Below, piece after piece: positions 5,980 through 6,758 of a stretch of 6,758 nucleotides of DNA. The notes below the pieces were generated by a model that saw nothing but the letters and a program-made list of their open reading frames with translations, searched no databases and was not told the DNA's origin. Numbering within the stretch: the first letter of the stretch is position 1; each line of letters begins with the position of its first letter. Source of the stretch: an uncultured Clostridia bacterium (lineage in GTDB: Bacteria; Bacillota; Clostridia; Oscillospirales; CAG-272); contig CALAFS010000091.1 in NCBI GenBank assembly GCA_937892405.1, positions 1 through 6,758 on the forward strand. Reading direction: 5' to 3'. The position numbers and the translations under genes were made by a program.

Positions 5980-6156
5980 ATGTTTGCATGGATCGCTGAA
6001 AATATCGGCACGATTCTCGTCTCTGCGGCGCTCATTCTGATTGTCGCATGCATCGTCCGGAAGCTCGTAAAGGATAAGAAAAAAGGAAAAAGCTCCTGCG
6101 GGTGCAACTGCGCTCACTGTGCCATGGCGGGGTCCTGCCATAAATCGGCAAAGTAA
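5980..6156 (+). CDS. FeoB-associated Cys-rich membrane peptide
   Basis: This 58-residue protein has a single N-terminal membrane helix (about 7-26), a basic stretch VRKLVKDKKKGK, and a cysteine cluster CGCNCAHCAMAGSCH ending near the C terminus. Five cysteines (40, 42, 44, 47, 53) and two histidines are packed into 15 residues. This layout and the position right after feoB match the FeoB-associated Cys-rich membrane protein family, sometimes considered a FeoC counterpart. The basic segment suggests the cysteines lie in the cytoplasm, where they could bind iron or an Fe-S cluster; that is inference. The ATG at 5980 is preceded by GAAAGGAG (5966-5973). It lies 34 bases after feoB and before a terminator hairpin, so it is the last gene of the operon core. 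Confidence 0.88.
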   Translation: MFAWIAENIGTILVSAALILIVACIVRKLVKDKKKGKSSCGCNCAHCAMAGSCHKSAK

Positions 6157-6162
6157 CATCGC

Positions 6163-6206
6163 GGGGAGCCCCGTCTGATAAAAGACAGGTGCTCCCCATA
6201 CTTTTT
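6163..6206 (+). terminator. Terminator at the end of the feo operon
   Basis: GGGGAGC (6163-6169) pairs with GCTCCCC (6191-6197), with an inner GTCT/AGAC pairing (6173-6176 with 6183-6186) closing a GATAAA loop. The stem is followed by ATAC and five T (6202-6206). It starts 6 bases after the Cys-rich peptide's stop codon. Because the next gene starts only 15 bases later, read-through probably matters for its expression. Confidence 0.75.
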
Positions 6207-6212
6207 ACGGGA

Positions 6213-6230
6213 GGTTAGCGATGGCTAATT
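6213..6230 (+). promoter_or_regulatory. Operator-like inverted repeat 4 overlapping the regulator start codon
   Basis: GGTTAG-CGATGG-CTAATT has the same TTAG-N6-CTAA core and spacing as the sites at the feo promoter. It spans the end of the ribosome binding site and the ATG at 6221. It would allow the downstream regulator to limit its own expression. Part of the match comes from coding sequence (Met-Ala-Asn), so chance cannot be excluded. Confidence 0.5.
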
Positions 6231-6589
6231 CAAAACGACCGACCGCCTCACAGCTCCGCTACCTCCTTGTCATGCGCGAGGTGGAAGAGGACGGCGCCGT
6301 GCACAGCGTCGATGTCGCACGCGCCCTCGGCGTCAGAAAACCGAGCGTTTACAGCATCATGAACGCCTTCTCGGAGGCGGGTTGGATCGAGAAGGGAAGA
6401 TACGGCGCCGCCGTGTTCACCCCGGAGGGGGAACGGCTCACGGACCGCTACGCGGCAGCCTGCCGCGCGACCGAAGCCGCCCTGCTTGCGCAGTTCCCGG
6501 GACTTTCCGATCCCCGCACCGTCGCCTGTACGCTGCTCTCCGAGCTTCCCGAAGAAAGCCTCGATTCTTTAGCAAGCGCGAAAGTTTAA
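6221..6589 (+). CDS. DtxR/MntR-like winged-helix regulator, probable feo repressor
   Basis: The 122-residue protein has an N-terminal winged helix-turn-helix of the iron/manganese repressor type: TASQLRYLLVMREVEEDGAVHSVDVARALGV (about 8-38), recognition helix RKPSVYSIMNAFSEAGWI (39-56), and a wing ending in VFTPEGERL (65-73). This parallels the MntR/DtxR pattern of SDIAEAL, PSSVTKMV and LTSKGKK. A helical tail (76-118) fits a short dimerisation domain, with no SH3-like C-terminal domain, so it is MntR-sized or slightly smaller. The tail contains no histidine and lacks an EGxEHH-like segment, so the usual metal ligands are not recognisable; two cysteines (81, 103) are present. The start is supported by GGGAGG (6209-6214). 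A copy of the feo operator overlaps that start, suggesting it represses feo and itself. A MarR-like or other winged-helix assignment is the alternative. Confidence 0.78.
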   Translation: MANSKRPTASQLRYLLVMREVEEDGAVHSVDVARALGVRKPSVYSIMNAFSEAGWIEKGRYGAAVFTPEGERLTDRYAAACRATEAALLAQFPGLSDPRTVACTLLSELPEESLDSLASAKV

Positions 6590-6625
6590 GTCTGCTGTAT
6601 AGTTACGCTTCCGTGTTTCGCGCAC

Positions 6626-6686
6626 GAATTCTCCTCAAAACGGGTCCCACCCCGTTTTGGTTTCCTTCGGAAACATCGGAGAATTC
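6626..6686. repeat. Three-way-junction inverted-repeat element
   Basis: An outer perfect stem GAATTCTCC/GGAGAATTC (6626-6634 with 6678-6686) encloses two perfect hairpins. The first is CAAAACGGG/CCCGTTTTG (6636-6644 with 6651-6659) with a 6-base loop. The second is GTTTCC/GGAAAC (6660-6665 with 6669-6674) with a 3-base loop. Only 1 and 3 bases remain unpaired at the junction. There is no T-tract, so it is not a standard terminator. It could be a dispersed repeat or MITE-like remnant, or a structured RNA. Confidence 0.65.
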
Positions 6687-6712
6687 AAAGACCTTCGCAT
6701 TTCCCCTCGTAG

Positions 6713-6731
6713 GGGCGCCCATCGGGCGCCC
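6713..6731. repeat. GGGCGCCC palindrome pair
   Basis: The self-complementary word GGGCGCCC occurs twice (6713-6720 and 6724-6731) separated by ATC, forming an 8-bp hairpin. It is introduced by CGTAGGG. GTAGGGGCG-type palindromes of this sort are, from general knowledge, frequent dispersed intergenic repeats in some Clostridia. No gene is visible after it in the remaining bases. Confidence 0.5.
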
Positions 6732-6758
6732 GCCACGCTCGTCATCACCGCCACCCCT

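Noticed and set aside
3348..6107. A 919-codon open frame on the minus strand opposite feoB
   Set aside because: It mirrors feoB exactly where codon bias leaves the antisense frame open. Its translation is rich in His, Asp, Gly and Arg with no domain, while the plus strand encodes an unmistakable FeoB.
6576..6623. GCGCGAAA/TTTCGCGC inverted repeat spanning the regulator stop codon
   Set aside because: The stem is 8 bp with a 32-base loop and no T-tract, so it is too weak to call a terminator.
1..6758. CRISPR array, tRNA, rRNA, integrase or transposase
   Set aside because: No regularly spaced direct repeats, no cloverleaf with CCA or anticodon arm, and no recombinase motifs were seen. The three-way junction at 6626 lacks tRNA features.

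Overview
The window looks like a chromosomal stretch from an anaerobic member of the Bacillota, most likely class Clostridia and a gut-type lineage. The reasons are strong AGGAGG-type ribosome binding sites, a [FeFe]-hydrogenase fragment, a clostridial-style feoA-feoA-feoB operon with a FeoB-associated Cys-rich membrane peptide, and GC-rich palindromic repeats of a kind I associate with that group. The taxonomic call is an inference; there is no rRNA or other marker gene here. All genes I can support lie on the + strand.

Region 1 (1-571): the 3' end of a [FeFe]-hydrogenase-like gene with the H-cluster MxCxxGC motif, closed by a strong hairpin-plus-T terminator. Region 2 (572-2540): an AT-richer, accessory-looking stretch. 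It holds a frameshifted 3' remnant of a lipoprotein gene, a full-length lipoprotein gene whose 3' end is clearly the paralogue of that remnant, and a gene for a single-pass membrane protein of unknown function. A long hairpin closes it.

Region 3 (2541-6589) is the core: a ferrous iron uptake operon. A consensus sigma-70 promoter (TTGACA, 17-bp spacer, TATAAT) drives feoA1, feoA2, feoB and a 58-residue Cys-rich membrane peptide. A hairpin terminator follows, and then a gene for a DtxR/MntR-like winged-helix protein. A repeated inverted motif of the form TTAG-N6-CTAA occurs upstream of the promoter, at the expected transcription start and, in degenerate form, in the leader. A fourth copy overlaps the start codon of the regulator gene. 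This suggests the last gene encodes the repressor of the operon and controls itself, although its C-terminal half lacks the recognisable metal ligands of MntR/DtxR. FeoB carries an acidic insertion of about 100 residues in the first extracytoplasmic loop.

Region 4 (6590-6758) has no gene. It contains a 61-base sequence that folds as a perfect three-way junction and a GGGCGCCC palindrome pair, both resembling dispersed intergenic repeats.

I see no unequivocally new system. The strongest leads are the shared operator linking feo to a ligand-poor DtxR-like protein, the FeoB loop insertion, the decayed lipoprotein duplicate and the three-way-junction element.
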